Positions 1 to 7,430 of a DNA stretch of 8,208 nt are shown in pieces; the first letter of the stretch is position 1, and every line of letters begins with the position of its first letter. The stretch comes from Thermaerobacter marianensis (GTDB taxonomy: Bacteria > Bacillota > Sulfobacillia > DYIH01): assembly GCA_020723785.1 (NCBI GenBank), contig DYIH01000046.1, positions 1-8,208 on the forward strand. Direction: 5' to 3'. The notes beneath the pieces are model-generated. The model saw only the letters and a program-made list of their open reading frames with translations, did no database searches and was not told where the DNA came from. A program made the position numbers and the translations under genes.

Positions 1-2739
1 TGGGGTTTTCTCGGCGGGATGTTCAGCCTGTTCCTGGCCGCGTCCTGGGCCAGCCCCGTTTATATCGGCTGCCTCTGGTTCGACAACCTGCAGTATGCGC
101 CGGTCTTCTGGCGGACGGTCCTGGGCAGGTGGAGCGCCGGGCTTGTCGGCGGCGCCCTTTTCGCCGCGATCATCTTCTTCAACCTGCGGTTTGCCGTCCG
201 GGACGGCTTCCACCTGCCGCCCAACGTCGTCCCGTTCCCCTACAACCGCTGGCTCCGGCCCAGGCGCGTGCTGCTCGTCATCCTGGCCATGAGCGGCTTC
301 TTCGGCGTCACGGCCGGCCTTTCCACCGCCGCCGAGTGGCTTTCGCTGGCCGCGTATTTCAAGCAGGTGCCCTTTGGCGTGGCCGACCCGCTCTTCGGGA
401 AAGACGTCGCCTTCTTCGTCTTCTCCCTGCCGGTGTGGTCACTGGCCCAGCAACTCCTCAGCGGCGCGGCCGTCCTTTCCCTGCTCCTGGCGGGCGCGGT
501 CTATGCCCTGACCGGCAAGGTGGCCCTTGCGGAGCGCTGGCCCATGATCCACCCGCGGGCCAGGGGACACGTCTTCGCCCTGCTGGCGGCGTTCCTCTTC
601 CTCAAAGCGGGCGGCTACATCATCGACATGTACCGGCTCGTCTACTCGCCGCGGGGTGTGGCCTTCGGCGCCAGCTACACCGACGTCCACGCCCAGTTGC
701 CGGCGCTCAAGGCGCTCGCGGCGCTGGCCGCGATCGTCGGCCTGCTGGCGCTGGCCAACATCTTCACCCGCGGCGTGCGATGGGTGGCGGGGGGCGCCGT
801 CGTCCTCGTCGCCGCCTCGCTTCTTTTGGGCAGCGTCCTCCCGGCCATGGTGCAGAAGTTCGTCGTCGAGCCGAACGAGATCGTCAAGGAGTCCCCGTAC
901 ATCAAGCACAACGTGGCGTACACCCGGATGGCCTACAACCTGAATCGCATCGCGGAGAAGGAATTTCCGGCCGCCGCCAGCCTGACGGCCGCCGATCTGG
1001 CCACCCAGCAAGGCACGCTGGAGAACATCCGGCTTTGGGATTGGGCCGTGTTGAGAGACTCCTTCCAGCAGCTCCAGGCCATCCGGCAGTATTACAACTT
1101 CGACGAGGTTGACGTGGACCGGTACAACCTGGACGGGCGCATGCGGCAGGTCCTGCTCTCGGCGCGGGAGATCGCCTATCGGAACCTGCCCGAAGACACG
1201 TGGATCAACCGCCACCTGAAGTACACGCACGGCTACGGCATCGTTGCCACGCCGGCGGCGGAGATCACCAGCGAGGGGCTTCCATTGCTTTGGATCAAGG
1301 ACATCCCTCCCGCCAGCCGCCCCGGACTGGAGGTGACGCGGCCGCAGATCTATTTCGGCGAGCAGACGGACCAGTACGCCATAGTGCGGACGGCCGAAGC
1401 AGAGTTCGACTATCCCCAGGGGGACAAGAATCAATACACCCGTTATCAGGGCCGGAGCGGCATCCCCATCGGCGGCCCGCTGGAGCGCCTGGCGTTCGCC
1501 ATTTATTCGGGCGACTACAACGTCCTGTTCAGCCGGGCCATCGGCAGGGAGAGCCAGGTGCTGCTGCACCGCCTGGTCAGGGAGAGGATCGCGCGAATCG
1601 CCCCGTTCCTCCTCCTCGACCCGGACCCCTACCTCGTGGTGTCGCGGGGAAAGCTCCACTGGATCCAGGACGCCTACACGGTCACCGGGCGTTATCCCTA
1701 CTCGGAGCCGATGGACTTCGGGAACGGGAGGTTCAACTACATCCGCAATTCGGTCAAGGTCGTCGTGGACGCCTATGATGGGGACGTCCGATTCTACGTC
1801 GCCGACGCCGGAGACCCCCTGATCGGCGTTTACCGACAGGTGTTTCCCGGCCTCTTCCGCCCCCTGTCGGAGATGGACTCCGACCTGCGGGCACACATCA
1901 GGTATCCGGAGTTCCTGTTCACCGTTCAGCTCGAACAGTACGCCGTCTACCACATGCAGGACCCGACGGTCTTCTACAACAAGGAGGACCGCTGGACGCG
2001 CCCCTTGCAGGGCGAAGGCGCCGGCGCACGGCCCCGTGAGCCGTACTATGTCATCATGCAGCTCCCGGATGGCAAACAACCCGAGTTCCTGCTGATCAGC
2101 CCGTTTACGCCCAACAAGAAGAAGAACATGGTGGCCTGGCTGGCCGCCCGGTCCGACGGCGATCACTACGGTGACCTGATCGTCTACAAGTTTCCCAAGC
2201 AGAAACTGGTGTACGGCCCGGAGCAGGTGGAGGCCCTCATCACCCAGAAGGACGAGGTTGTGGCCAAGACGAACCTCTGGTCGCAGCAAAAAACAGAGGT
2301 CAAGTGGGGGAACCTGCAGGCGATCCCCATCCGCGACGCGTTGCTTTACGTGCAGCCCCTTTACCTGCGGTCCACCTCGACCGGACTGCCGGAACTGCGG
2401 CGGGTGATCGTCGTCTACAACAATCGGGTGGTCATGGAGGAGAACCTGGAGCGGGCGCTGAACGCGATTTTCGGCCCCGTGACGCCAAGCGCCGAAGGGA
2501 TGGCGGCGGCCGGACCCGGTGGACCGCCGGTGACGGAGCCGGCAGCAGGGCAGACTGAATCACCGGCCGGAACCACGAATACGGTTCCGGCCCGGGACAC
2601 GAGAGGGCTGATCCGCGAAGCCAACCGGCTCTACGAAGAGGCTCAGGCGGCGATGAAGAGGGGCGATTGGGCCGCCTACGGCGACCGCATCTCCCGGCTC
2701 GGTGAAGCCTTGCGCCGGTTGAGCGGGAGCCAGCCGTGA
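1..2739 (+). CDS. UPF0182 family polytopic membrane protein (5' end outside window)
   Basis: Large integral membrane protein of the UPF0182 (COG1615) family, whose biochemical role is unknown. The frame is open to the left edge (six more codons, WGFLGG, precede the first ATG at 19). Members usually have a few charged residues before the first membrane helix, so the real start is probably upstream. Counting from the ATG at 19 there are 906 residues, near full family length. By eye there are about seven hydrophobic helices near residues 2-17, 38-58, 84-104, 137-163, 184-204, 228-248 and 255-277, then a long soluble part. Family-typical stretches are WFDNLQYAPVFW (20-31), EPNEIVKESPYIKHN (284-298), RLWDWAVLRDSFQQLQAIRQYYN (338-360) and the HGYG segment near 404-407. 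A Gly/Pro/Thr-rich linker near 835-870 leads to a charged, probably helical tail. The family is clear; the function is not. It probably shares a transcript with the rodZ-like gene, as there is no convincing terminator between them. Confidence 0.93.
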   Translation, partial: WGFLGGMFSLFLAASWASPVYIGCLWFDNLQYAPVFWRTVLGRWSAGLVGGALFAAIIFFNLRFAVRDGFHLPPNVVPFPYNRWLRPRRVLLVILAMSGFFGVTAGLSTAAEWLSLAAYFKQVPFGVADPLFGKDVAFFVFSLPVWSLAQQLLSGAAVLSLLLAGAVYALTGKVALAERWPMIHPRARGHVFALLAAFLFLKAGGYIIDMYRLVYSPRGVAFGASYTDVHAQLPALKALAALAAIVGLLALANIFTRGVRWVAGGAVVLVAASLLLGSVLPAMVQKFVVEPNEIVKESPYIKHNVAYTRMAYNLNRIAEKEFPAAASLTAADLATQQGTLENIRLWDWAVLRDSFQQLQAIRQYYNFDEVDVDRYNLDGRMRQVLLSAREIAYRNLPEDTWINRHLKYTHGYGIVATPAAEITSEGLPLLWIKDIPPASRPGLEVTRPQIYFGEQTDQYAIVRTAEAEFDYPQGDKNQYTRYQGRSGIPIGGPLERLAFAIYSGDYNVLFSRAIGRESQVLLHRLVRERIARIAPFLLLDPDPYLVVSRGKLHWIQDAYTVTGRYPYSEPMDFGNGRFNYIRNSVKVVVDAYDGDVRFYVADAGDPLIGVYRQVFPGLFRPLSEMDSDLRAHIRYPEFLFTVQLEQYAVYHMQDPTVFYNKEDRWTRPLQGEGAGARPREPYYVIMQLPDGKQPEFLLISPFTPNKKKNMVAWLAARSDGDHYGDLIVYKFPKQKLVYGPEQVEALITQKDEVVAKTNLWSQQKTEVKWGNLQAIPIRDALLYVQPLYLRSTSTGLPELRRVIVVYNNRVVMEENLERALNAIFGPVTPSAEGMAAAGPGGPPVTEPAAGQTESPAGTTNTVPARDTRGLIREANRLYEEAQAAMKRGDWAAYGDRISRLGEALRRLSGSQP

Positions 2740-2801
2740 GGCGCTTGGTTCCAGGGGCGGCGGAACGGACGATGGCGCGCGCTCCGGTGGGGTGAGGGAA
2801 C

Positions 2802-3680
2802 ATGGAGGAGATAGGTGCCGAACTCCGTCGCCGGCAGGAGGAACTGGGGCTCAGCCTCAAGGATGTTCAGGGCATCACCAAGATCCGCGTTGAATACCTG
2901 GAAGCCATCGAAACCGGCAACCCGGAGAAGATCCCGGGCGAGGTCTTCGTGAAGGGCTTCCTGAAGGCTTATGCGGGCGCCATCGGCTTGGACGGCCAGG
3001 ACCTGGTGGAACGCTACAAGGCTTGGCGCGACGCCGGCGGTGGCGGACCGAGCCGGCCGACGGCGGACCGACCGTCACGCAGCCGGCCTGCGGATGCGTT
3101 CCCCGGTTCCCGCCGCCACCGGCCGCGCCCGGCGAACCGCCTGTGGGGAATGGCGGCGAGGGCGGCCTTCCTGGTCGCGATGGCGGCGCTCTTTTACGTC
3201 CTGGCTACTGCGACATACGGAGGCCGGGACACAACCCCACACGCGCAGCCCCAGGCGGGCAGATCAGGCACTGCGCCGCCTCCCGCATCACCGCCGGCGC
3301 CGGCCACACCGCCGCCCGCCCCCGCGACACCGGCGCCGCCGGAGCCCGCGGTCACGGTGGAAAAGTCGGTGTACGGCCGGCGCGTGACCTATCAGGTTGG
3401 CAACGTCCCATCACTGCGGGTGGAAGCGGATCTGACGGGACTCTGTTGGGTGAGGGTCCATGCCGACGGGCGCCTCCTGTTCGAAGGTATGCTGCGGCCC
3501 GGCGACCGGCGGATCTGGGAGGCGCAGGGACGGCTGTCCATCCTCGCCGGCCGGCCCGTGGGGCTCCGGCTGGCGGTCAACGGAATCCCCCTGGAACCCC
3601 TGACCGGGGCCAACCCTCTTGAGCTGATCTTTATGAAGCGGGCCGAGAACGGTCCGCCCGGAGCGCCGCCAACGCCCTGA
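2802..3680 (+). CDS. rodZ: RodZ-like protein: HTH_25 domain, one membrane helix, DUF4115 domain
   Basis: The 292-residue protein has the RodZ architecture. A cytoplasmic Xre-like helix-turn-helix domain (HTH_25) spans about residues 1-75, with the typical run GLSLKDVQGITKIRVEYLEA and then the IPGEVFVKGFLKAYA segment. An Arg/Pro-rich stretch (about 80-113) precedes one membrane helix (about 115-136). A low-complexity Pro/Ala linker (about 155-183) follows, then a beta-rich DUF4115 domain (about 205-275: CWVRVHADGRLLFEGMLRPG, later GRPVGLRLAVNG). In characterised RodZ the HTH binds the actin-like MreB and helps set rod shape; that role here is inferred from domain order. The ATG at 2802 has a good Shine-Dalgarno-like stretch just upstream (GGGGTGAGGG, 2789-2798). 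The gene begins 62 bp after the UPF0182 stop, with no strong terminator between. Some Bacillota proteins with this layout are annotated only as helix-turn-helix or DUF4115 proteins, and no MreB gene is in view, so the symbol is less certain than the domain call. Confidence 0.85.
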   Translation: MEEIGAELRRRQEELGLSLKDVQGITKIRVEYLEAIETGNPEKIPGEVFVKGFLKAYAGAIGLDGQDLVERYKAWRDAGGGGPSRPTADRPSRSRPADAFPGSRRHRPRPANRLWGMAARAAFLVAMAALFYVLATATYGGRDTTPHAQPQAGRSGTAPPPASPPAPATPPPAPATPAPPEPAVTVEKSVYGRRVTYQVGNVPSLRVEADLTGLCWVRVHADGRLLFEGMLRPGDRRIWEAQGRLSILAGRPVGLRLAVNGIPLEPLTGANPLELIFMKRAENGPPGAPPTP

Positions 3681-3682
3681 GA

Positions 3683-3725
3683 GCGCCGAGTTGCGCGTAA
3701 CGCGTAGGCGCCGAGCCGCGCATAA
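3683..3725. repeat. Short imperfect direct repeat in the rodZ-carboxypeptidase gap
   Basis: Two 18-base units, 3683-3700 (GCGCCGAGTTGCGCGTAA) and 3708-3725 (GCGCCGAGCCGCGCATAA), match at 15 of 18 positions with a 25-base period. They lie just after the rodZ-like stop and about 20 bases before the TACAAT hexamer at 3744. A pair of similar sites on one face-spacing ahead of a gene could be a protein-binding site, or a chance result in GC-rich DNA. No regulator is evident. Confidence 0.4.
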
Positions 3726-3743
3726 GGCCGCCCGTCGCGCCAA

Positions 3744-3749
3744 TACAAT
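3744..3749 (+). promoter_or_regulatory. Possible -10 element for the carboxypeptidase gene
   Basis: TACAAT matches the sigma-A -10 consensus at five of six positions and stands out in a GC-rich gap. It lies 31 bases before the proposed ATG. No recognisable -35 hexamer occurs 16-18 bases upstream, so this is weak. The gene may instead be read through from rodZ, since the 100-bp gap has no clear terminator. Confidence 0.25.
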
Positions 3750-3780
3750 CTGCGGGGAAAACGCGCGGGAGGGTGGCGCC

Positions 3781-4973
3781 ATGGAGCGTCCTAGCCGGTG
3801 GGGCTGGCGGTTGCCGCCGCGGTGGTTGCCGGTTCCGGCCATCTTCTGGATGGGTCTCGCTCTGACCGCCGCCCTGGTGTTGCTGTCCGGTCCGGCGGAC
3901 GCGGCGGAGAGCCGGTCCGAGCCGCCGCCCGCTGTCAGCGCCGCCGCGGCGGTCCTCATCGACGCCACCACCGGCCAGATCCTCTACGGCCGCAACCCCC
4001 ACCAGGAACGGCACATGGCCAGCACGACCAAGGTGATGACGGCCGTGCTGGCACTGGAGCTGGGCGACCTGGACGAGGAGGTCACCGTCAGCCCATACGC
4101 TGCGGATACTCCCGGCTCCACGATGCACCTCCGCCCGGGCGAACGCTACCGTCTGCGGGACTGTTGAAGGGGCTGCTGCTCGTATCCGGCAACGACGCCG
4201 CCACCGCCATCGCCGAGCACATCGCCGGCTCCGAGGCCGACTTCGCCATCCTGATGAACGCCAAAGCCAGGGAATTGGGCCTGGATCACACCCGCTTCCG
4301 CAACCCCCATGGCCTGACGGAGCCCGACCACTACGCCAGCGCCTATGACCTGGCCCAACTCACCCGCTACGCTCTGCAAAACCCTGCGTTTGCCGCCCTG
4401 GTCTGCCGGGGTGAGGATAGGGCCTGCGGGACGGCGGCCGACGGCAGCCCGATTGAGAAGCCGCTTTTCAATACCAACCGGTTGCTTTTCTCCTACCAGT
4501 GGGCCGACGGTGTAAAAACGGGTACGACCAGCGCCGCCGGCCCCTGCCTGGTCGCCTCGGCGACCCGCAACGGCCAGCAACTCGTCGCCATGGTGCTGGA
4601 CGGTGGAGACCGCTGGGGTGATACCGCCCGCCTCTTCGATTACGGATTCCGGAACTACGCCCTGCGCAACGCCGCCCCCGCCGGGCGGTTGATCCACCTG
4701 GCTCCGGTCAGGGGCGGCCGCAAAAACGTCGTCGGGTTGGCGCCGGCCAGCGACCTGCACCTGGTTATCCCGCGCCGGGACCTGGGGCGGATCAGGTCGG
4801 CCATCGCGGTCCGCCCCGACCTCCGCGCGCCCCTGGCGGCCGGCATCCCTGTCGGGACACTGACCGTCTATCGCGGCGATGACATCCTGGGCAGCGTGCC
4901 TCTGGTGACCCGGGAAAGCGTTCCCCGGGGCGCGCTGTGGCAGAGGATCATGGAATTCATGCGCGGCGGGTGA
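3781..4973 (+). pseudogene. Secreted serine D-Ala-D-Ala carboxypeptidase (S11, DacF/PBP5-type), broken by a one-base frameshift
   Basis: This is a low-molecular-weight penicillin-binding protein that would remove the terminal D-Ala from peptidoglycan pentapeptides outside the membrane. The ATG at 3781 has GGGAGGG seven bases upstream. The product starts with a signal peptide: an Arg-rich head, a hydrophobic core near residues 18-36 and a likely cut after ADA (residue 41). The first frame carries the STTK active-site motif (Ser81, Lys84) and ends at TGA 4165-4167 after 128 residues, just after ERYRLRDC. The family sequence resumes immediately in another frame as LLKGLLLVSGNDAA, with the SGN motif, KTGTTSAAG (Lys near 246) and a C-terminal PBP5_C-like beta domain to 4973. 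Adding one C beside 4161 (GACTG to GACCTG) restores about 397 residues, normal for the family. No slippery heptamer is visible, so programmed shifting is unlikely. The flawless second half suggests a sequencing error or a very recent mutation rather than an old pseudogene. A TTG at 4164 overlapping the stop could in theory restart translation. The exact paralogue (dacA, dacB or dacF) is not resolved. Confidence 0.88.
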
Positions 4974-5002
4974 CGGCGCGGCTGCGGACTCGCCGGTCAC
5001 CC
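4968..5002. terminator. Hairpin between convergent genes, containing both stop codons
   Basis: GGGTGACGGCG (4968-4978) can pair with CGCCG plus TCACCC (4991-4995 and 4997-5002). This gives an 11-bp GC-rich stem with one bulged G (4996) and a 12-base loop. The carboxypeptidase TGA (4971-4973) pairs with the helicase stop on the other strand (TCA at 4997-4999). The position between convergent genes suits a bidirectional transcription end. Neither side has a T-rich tail, so it is not a textbook intrinsic terminator. It may instead act as an mRNA 3' end stabiliser. Confidence 0.45.
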
Positions 5003-7285
5003 TCCCGCCTGCGTTTCGCAGCCCGGCCGCGCTTCGCACAGGGCCGCCTCCAGCAGAGCCAGGGCCGCCCGTTTTGCGCTGCGTCCCACCGGCCCCAGGC
5101 AGGCCGGGCATCCGTCTTCGCACGGGCAGCGGCGGATTACACCGGCGGCTGCCGGCAGGAGGCGTCCGTGCAGATCGGCAAGCCGCGGGGCGAGGCCGGC
5201 GCCGCCGGGGCACGCGTCGCAGAGGTAGACGGTGACGCGCCCCGTGGCCGGCGAAGGGGCCTGCCAGGCGGCCAGCAGGTCGTTGCGGCCGCAGAGCAGG
5301 AAGAGCGCGGAGAGGCTGGACAGTAGGCGGGCCAGGCCTTGGGCGGCGCCGGCCAGGAGGTGGCGGGGCAGCCGGCTCCAGCGGGCCGGGAAGGCGCACC
5401 AGTAAGCGCCGGTCTCCATGGCGTGCCCGGGAGATTCGATAGGCCCCCAGCCGGTCACCGCACCGGAGCGGCGGTCGCGCCGGAGGTAGGCCGCGGGCCG
5501 GACCGACACCCGGGCCGGCGCCCAGCCCCATTGCGGCGTCTCGCCGCCGGGCGTGCCGCCGCCGGGCGCCAGCAGGGACACCTGCAACTCGCGGCGCGTC
5601 GCCGTTTCGCCCTCCTCCCCCGACGCGGGCCGGACGTAGGCCCGCCCCGCGGCCGGATCCACGCGTTCCACGCGATGCGACCGCCCGTCGTGGAGGTAGA
5701 CCGCCCCCTCGTAGAGGAGGAAAGGCGCCACCGCCCCGTCCAAGCGGCACAAAAGGCGCGCCTCCGGGGATCCCGCGGATGCCTCCCATACCTCAACCCG
5801 CTTCCCGCCACCGGTCCGCAGGTCCACGCAGCGGGCGGGTTCCCGTGCCGACGCTTTCCACCCGTCCCCGGCCGGTCGCAACCGCCCGGCCCGTTCCAAT
5901 ATCTCTATGATCCGGACCTGTTCCCGGCCGCCGAAAGGTTCGCCGGGGCGCAGGGGGTGTTCGGCGGCGGCGCAGGTCAGGTGAGCGGCCAGCAGGATGG
6001 GGTTGTCCGGGTCGAGGCGGGCCTGTTCCGGCGGTGCATCCCAAAGGAATTCGGGGTGCTCGGCCACGAATTGGTCCAGCGGCCCGGGGCCGGCCACTAG
6101 GATCACGGCCGAGGGGGCCGCCTTGCGTCCGACGCGACCGGCCTGCTGCCAGGTGGCGGCCAGGGAGTCGGGATATCCGGACAATACGGCGGCATCCAGG
6201 GAGCCCACGTCGATGCCCAACTCCAGGGCATTGGTGGTGACGACACCGGTCACGGCGCCGGCGCGCAGAGCCGCCTCCCGCTCGCGACGCGCTTCCGGGA
6301 GGTAGTCCGCTCTGTATCCGCAGACTTTCAACCGCTCTGACCGCAGGTCGCGGACCAAACGTTCCACGTCCAGGCGGTTGCGGGCAAAGACGATGGTTTG
6401 CACCCCACGGCAAAGGAACCTGCGGGCCCATTCGCGGGTGTGGAGGAGGTGCTCGATCCCGGGGGGCCTCCTGCGCACCCCGTCACGGAACGGGTTATAG
6501 ACGATCAGGTGCCTCTCCCCCCGCGGGGCGCCGTCCCCGTCGATGAGGACGGGTTCACGGCCGGTCAGGGCGCGCGCCAGTTCCAACGGGTTGGCGATGG
6601 TCGCCGAGCCGCACAGGAACCGCGGCCGTGCCCCATGCAGCCGGGCGATGCGGTCCAGGCGCCGCAGGACGTTGGCCACGTGTCCGCCGAAGAGCCCGTG
6701 ATAGACATGCATCTCGTCCAGAATTACGAAGCGGAGCCCCTGCAGGAACCGCCCCCACACGGTGTTGCCGGGGAGGAGCCCCCGGTGCAGCATGTCCGGA
6801 TTGGTCAGGATCATGCGGCCGGAGCGGCGCAGCGAGCGCCGCGCCTCCGGCGGGGTGTCCCCGTCATAGGCGCCTACGGCCAACGGTGGGAGCAGGCCCC
6901 CGGTCAGGGCCAGCAGCGCGTCCATCTGGTCCCTGGCCAGGGCTTTGGCCGGAAATACGTAAAGGGCGGTGGCCCGGGGATCACGGAGCAGGACGTCGAT
7001 GACGGGCAGGTGGTAGCAGAGGCTCTTTCCCGAGGCGGTCGGCGTCACCACCATGACGTCGGCGTCCCGGCGGGCGGCTTCCAGGGCGGCCGACTGATGA
7101 CGATATAGGTTGGCGATGCCGCGCCGGGCCAGGGCTTCCTTCAGCCGGCCGTCCAGAAAGTCCGGAAACGGCGAGCAGGCTGCGGGTCGGGCAGGGAATC
7201 GCTTCCAGCAGGCAATGCCGGGCCCCAGCAGGCGGTCCCGCCGCGCGGCGGCTAGGATTTGCTCCAGGTCACATTCGAGTGGCAT
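4997..7285 (-). CDS. mrfA: DEAD/DEAH-box repair helicase with C-terminal DUF1998/zinc-binding domain (YprA/MrfA family)
   Basis: A 762-residue superfamily 2 ATP-dependent helicase. Motifs in order from the chosen start: YRHQ (61-64), Walker A TPTASGKS (81-88), FPAKALARDQ (111-120), TNPDML (161-166), Walker B DEMH (190-193), SAT (227-229), TNALELGIDVG (351-361) and QQAGRVGRK (380-388). The C-terminal half holds the DUF1998 region, with CDACPGGAGL (689-698) and the cluster CPCEDGCPACLG (Cys720, 722, 726, 729), a likely zinc site. Bacillus subtilis MrfA has this layout and works with the exonuclease MrfB in mitomycin-lesion repair. The same role is inferred here, but no mrfB is in view. The frame continues upstream to an ATG at 7465. 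I chose ATG 7285 (MPLECDLEQIL) because it fits the usual family N-terminus and because longer forms would run across the divergent promoter region. No Shine-Dalgarno sequence precedes 7285, so the start is less sure than the identity. The gene ends 23 bases from the convergent carboxypeptidase. Confidence 0.9.
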   Translation of the reverse strand: MPLECDLEQILAAARRDRLLGPGIACWKRFPARPAACSPFPDFLDGRLKEALARRGIANLYRHQSAALEAARRDADVMVVTPTASGKSLCYHLPVIDVLLRDPRATALYVFPAKALARDQMDALLALTGGLLPPLAVGAYDGDTPPEARRSLRRSGRMILTNPDMLHRGLLPGNTVWGRFLQGLRFVILDEMHVYHGLFGGHVANVLRRLDRIARLHGARPRFLCGSATIANPLELARALTGREPVLIDGDGAPRGERHLIVYNPFRDGVRRRPPGIEHLLHTREWARRFLCRGVQTIVFARNRLDVERLVRDLRSERLKVCGYRADYLPEARREREAALRAGAVTGVVTTNALELGIDVGSLDAAVLSGYPDSLAATWQQAGRVGRKAAPSAVILVAGPGPLDQFVAEHPEFLWDAPPEQARLDPDNPILLAAHLTCAAAEHPLRPGEPFGGREQVRIIEILERAGRLRPAGDGWKASAREPARCVDLRTGGGKRVEVWEASAGSPEARLLCRLDGAVAPFLLYEGAVYLHDGRSHRVERVDPAAGRAYVRPASGEEGETATRRELQVSLLAPGGGTPGGETPQWGWAPARVSVRPAAYLRRDRRSGAVTGWGPIESPGHAMETGAYWCAFPARWSRLPRHLLAGAAQGLARLLSSLSALFLLCGRNDLLAAWQAPSPATGRVTVYLCDACPGGAGLAPRLADLHGRLLPAAAGVIRRCPCEDGCPACLGPVGRSAKRAALALLEAALCEARPGCETQAGG

Positions 7286-7290
7286 GAAAT

Positions 7291-7311
7291 GTATAATTCG
7301 TTGAATGATAC
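7291..7311. promoter_or_regulatory. AT-rich imperfect dyad between helicase and bshC (operator or promoter candidate)
   Basis: GTATAATTC (7291-7299) and GAATGATAC (7303-7311) are inverted repeats matching at eight of nine positions around a GTT centre. They sit in a stretch (7286-7320) with only about 10 G/C in 35 bases, while the rest of the window is strongly GC-rich. The dyad begins six bases upstream of the helicase ATG. It contains TATAAT on the + strand (7292-7297) and TATCAT and TATACA on the - strand, so it could be an operator over the helicase promoter or simply promoter DNA. No known operator consensus was matched with confidence. Confidence 0.45.
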
Positions 7312-7360
7312 CAATTTCCTGCCGCCATGGGTGGGGGTGCATCTTTCGCGGGACCGGCCT

Positions 7361-7366
7361 TATAAT
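7361..7366 (+). promoter_or_regulatory. Probable -10 element of the bshC promoter
   Basis: This is a perfect TATAAT in GC-rich surroundings, reading toward bshC. Transcription would begin near 7373, about 24 bases before the ATG at 7397 and about 58 before the GTG at 7431. The expected -35 window (around 7338-7343, TGCATC) is poor, so either an activator is needed or the match is partly chance. Confidence 0.45.
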
Positions 7367-7389
7367 GGGGGACGGGTCGGGCAGACCCC

Positions 7390-7398
7390 GGGGGTGAT
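7390..7398 (+). promoter_or_regulatory. bshC: Shine-Dalgarno-like sequence near the expected bshC start
   Basis: GGGGGTGAT differs by one base from GGAGGTGAT, the full complement of the 16S rRNA 3' end. It lies where homology predicts the bshC N-terminus. However, no ATG, GTG or TTG follows in the bshC frame until GTG 7431, and the ATG overlapping the motif (7397) is in another frame. It therefore bears on the start without settling it. Confidence 0.35.
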
Positions 7399-7430
7399 GG
7401 GCCGTCGCCATCAGGTTCGAACCATGTCCC

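Noticed and set aside
439..2289. 616-codon open frame on the - strand opposite the UPF0182 gene
   Set aside because: It lies wholly antisense to a strongly recognised family, has no domain I recognise, and long antisense frames are expected from GC-rich codon use.
2740..2801. Possible terminator hairpin after the UPF0182 gene (GTTCC/GGAAC)
   Set aside because: The stem is only 5 bp with a 9-base loop and no T tract, which is too weak to call.
3275..3350. GC-rich repetitive stretch in the rodZ-like gene
   Set aside because: It is explained by the Pro/Ala linker of RodZ-type proteins and is not a separate repeat element.
4155..4170. Programmed ribosomal frameshift in the carboxypeptidase
   Set aside because: There is no slippery heptamer, no obvious stimulatory structure, and no family precedent that I know of. 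A simple indel explains the break.
4146..5789. 547-codon - strand frame across the carboxypeptidase and helicase C-terminus
   Set aside because: It overlaps two recognised genes, and its translation is low-complexity Arg/Gly/Pro with no domain.
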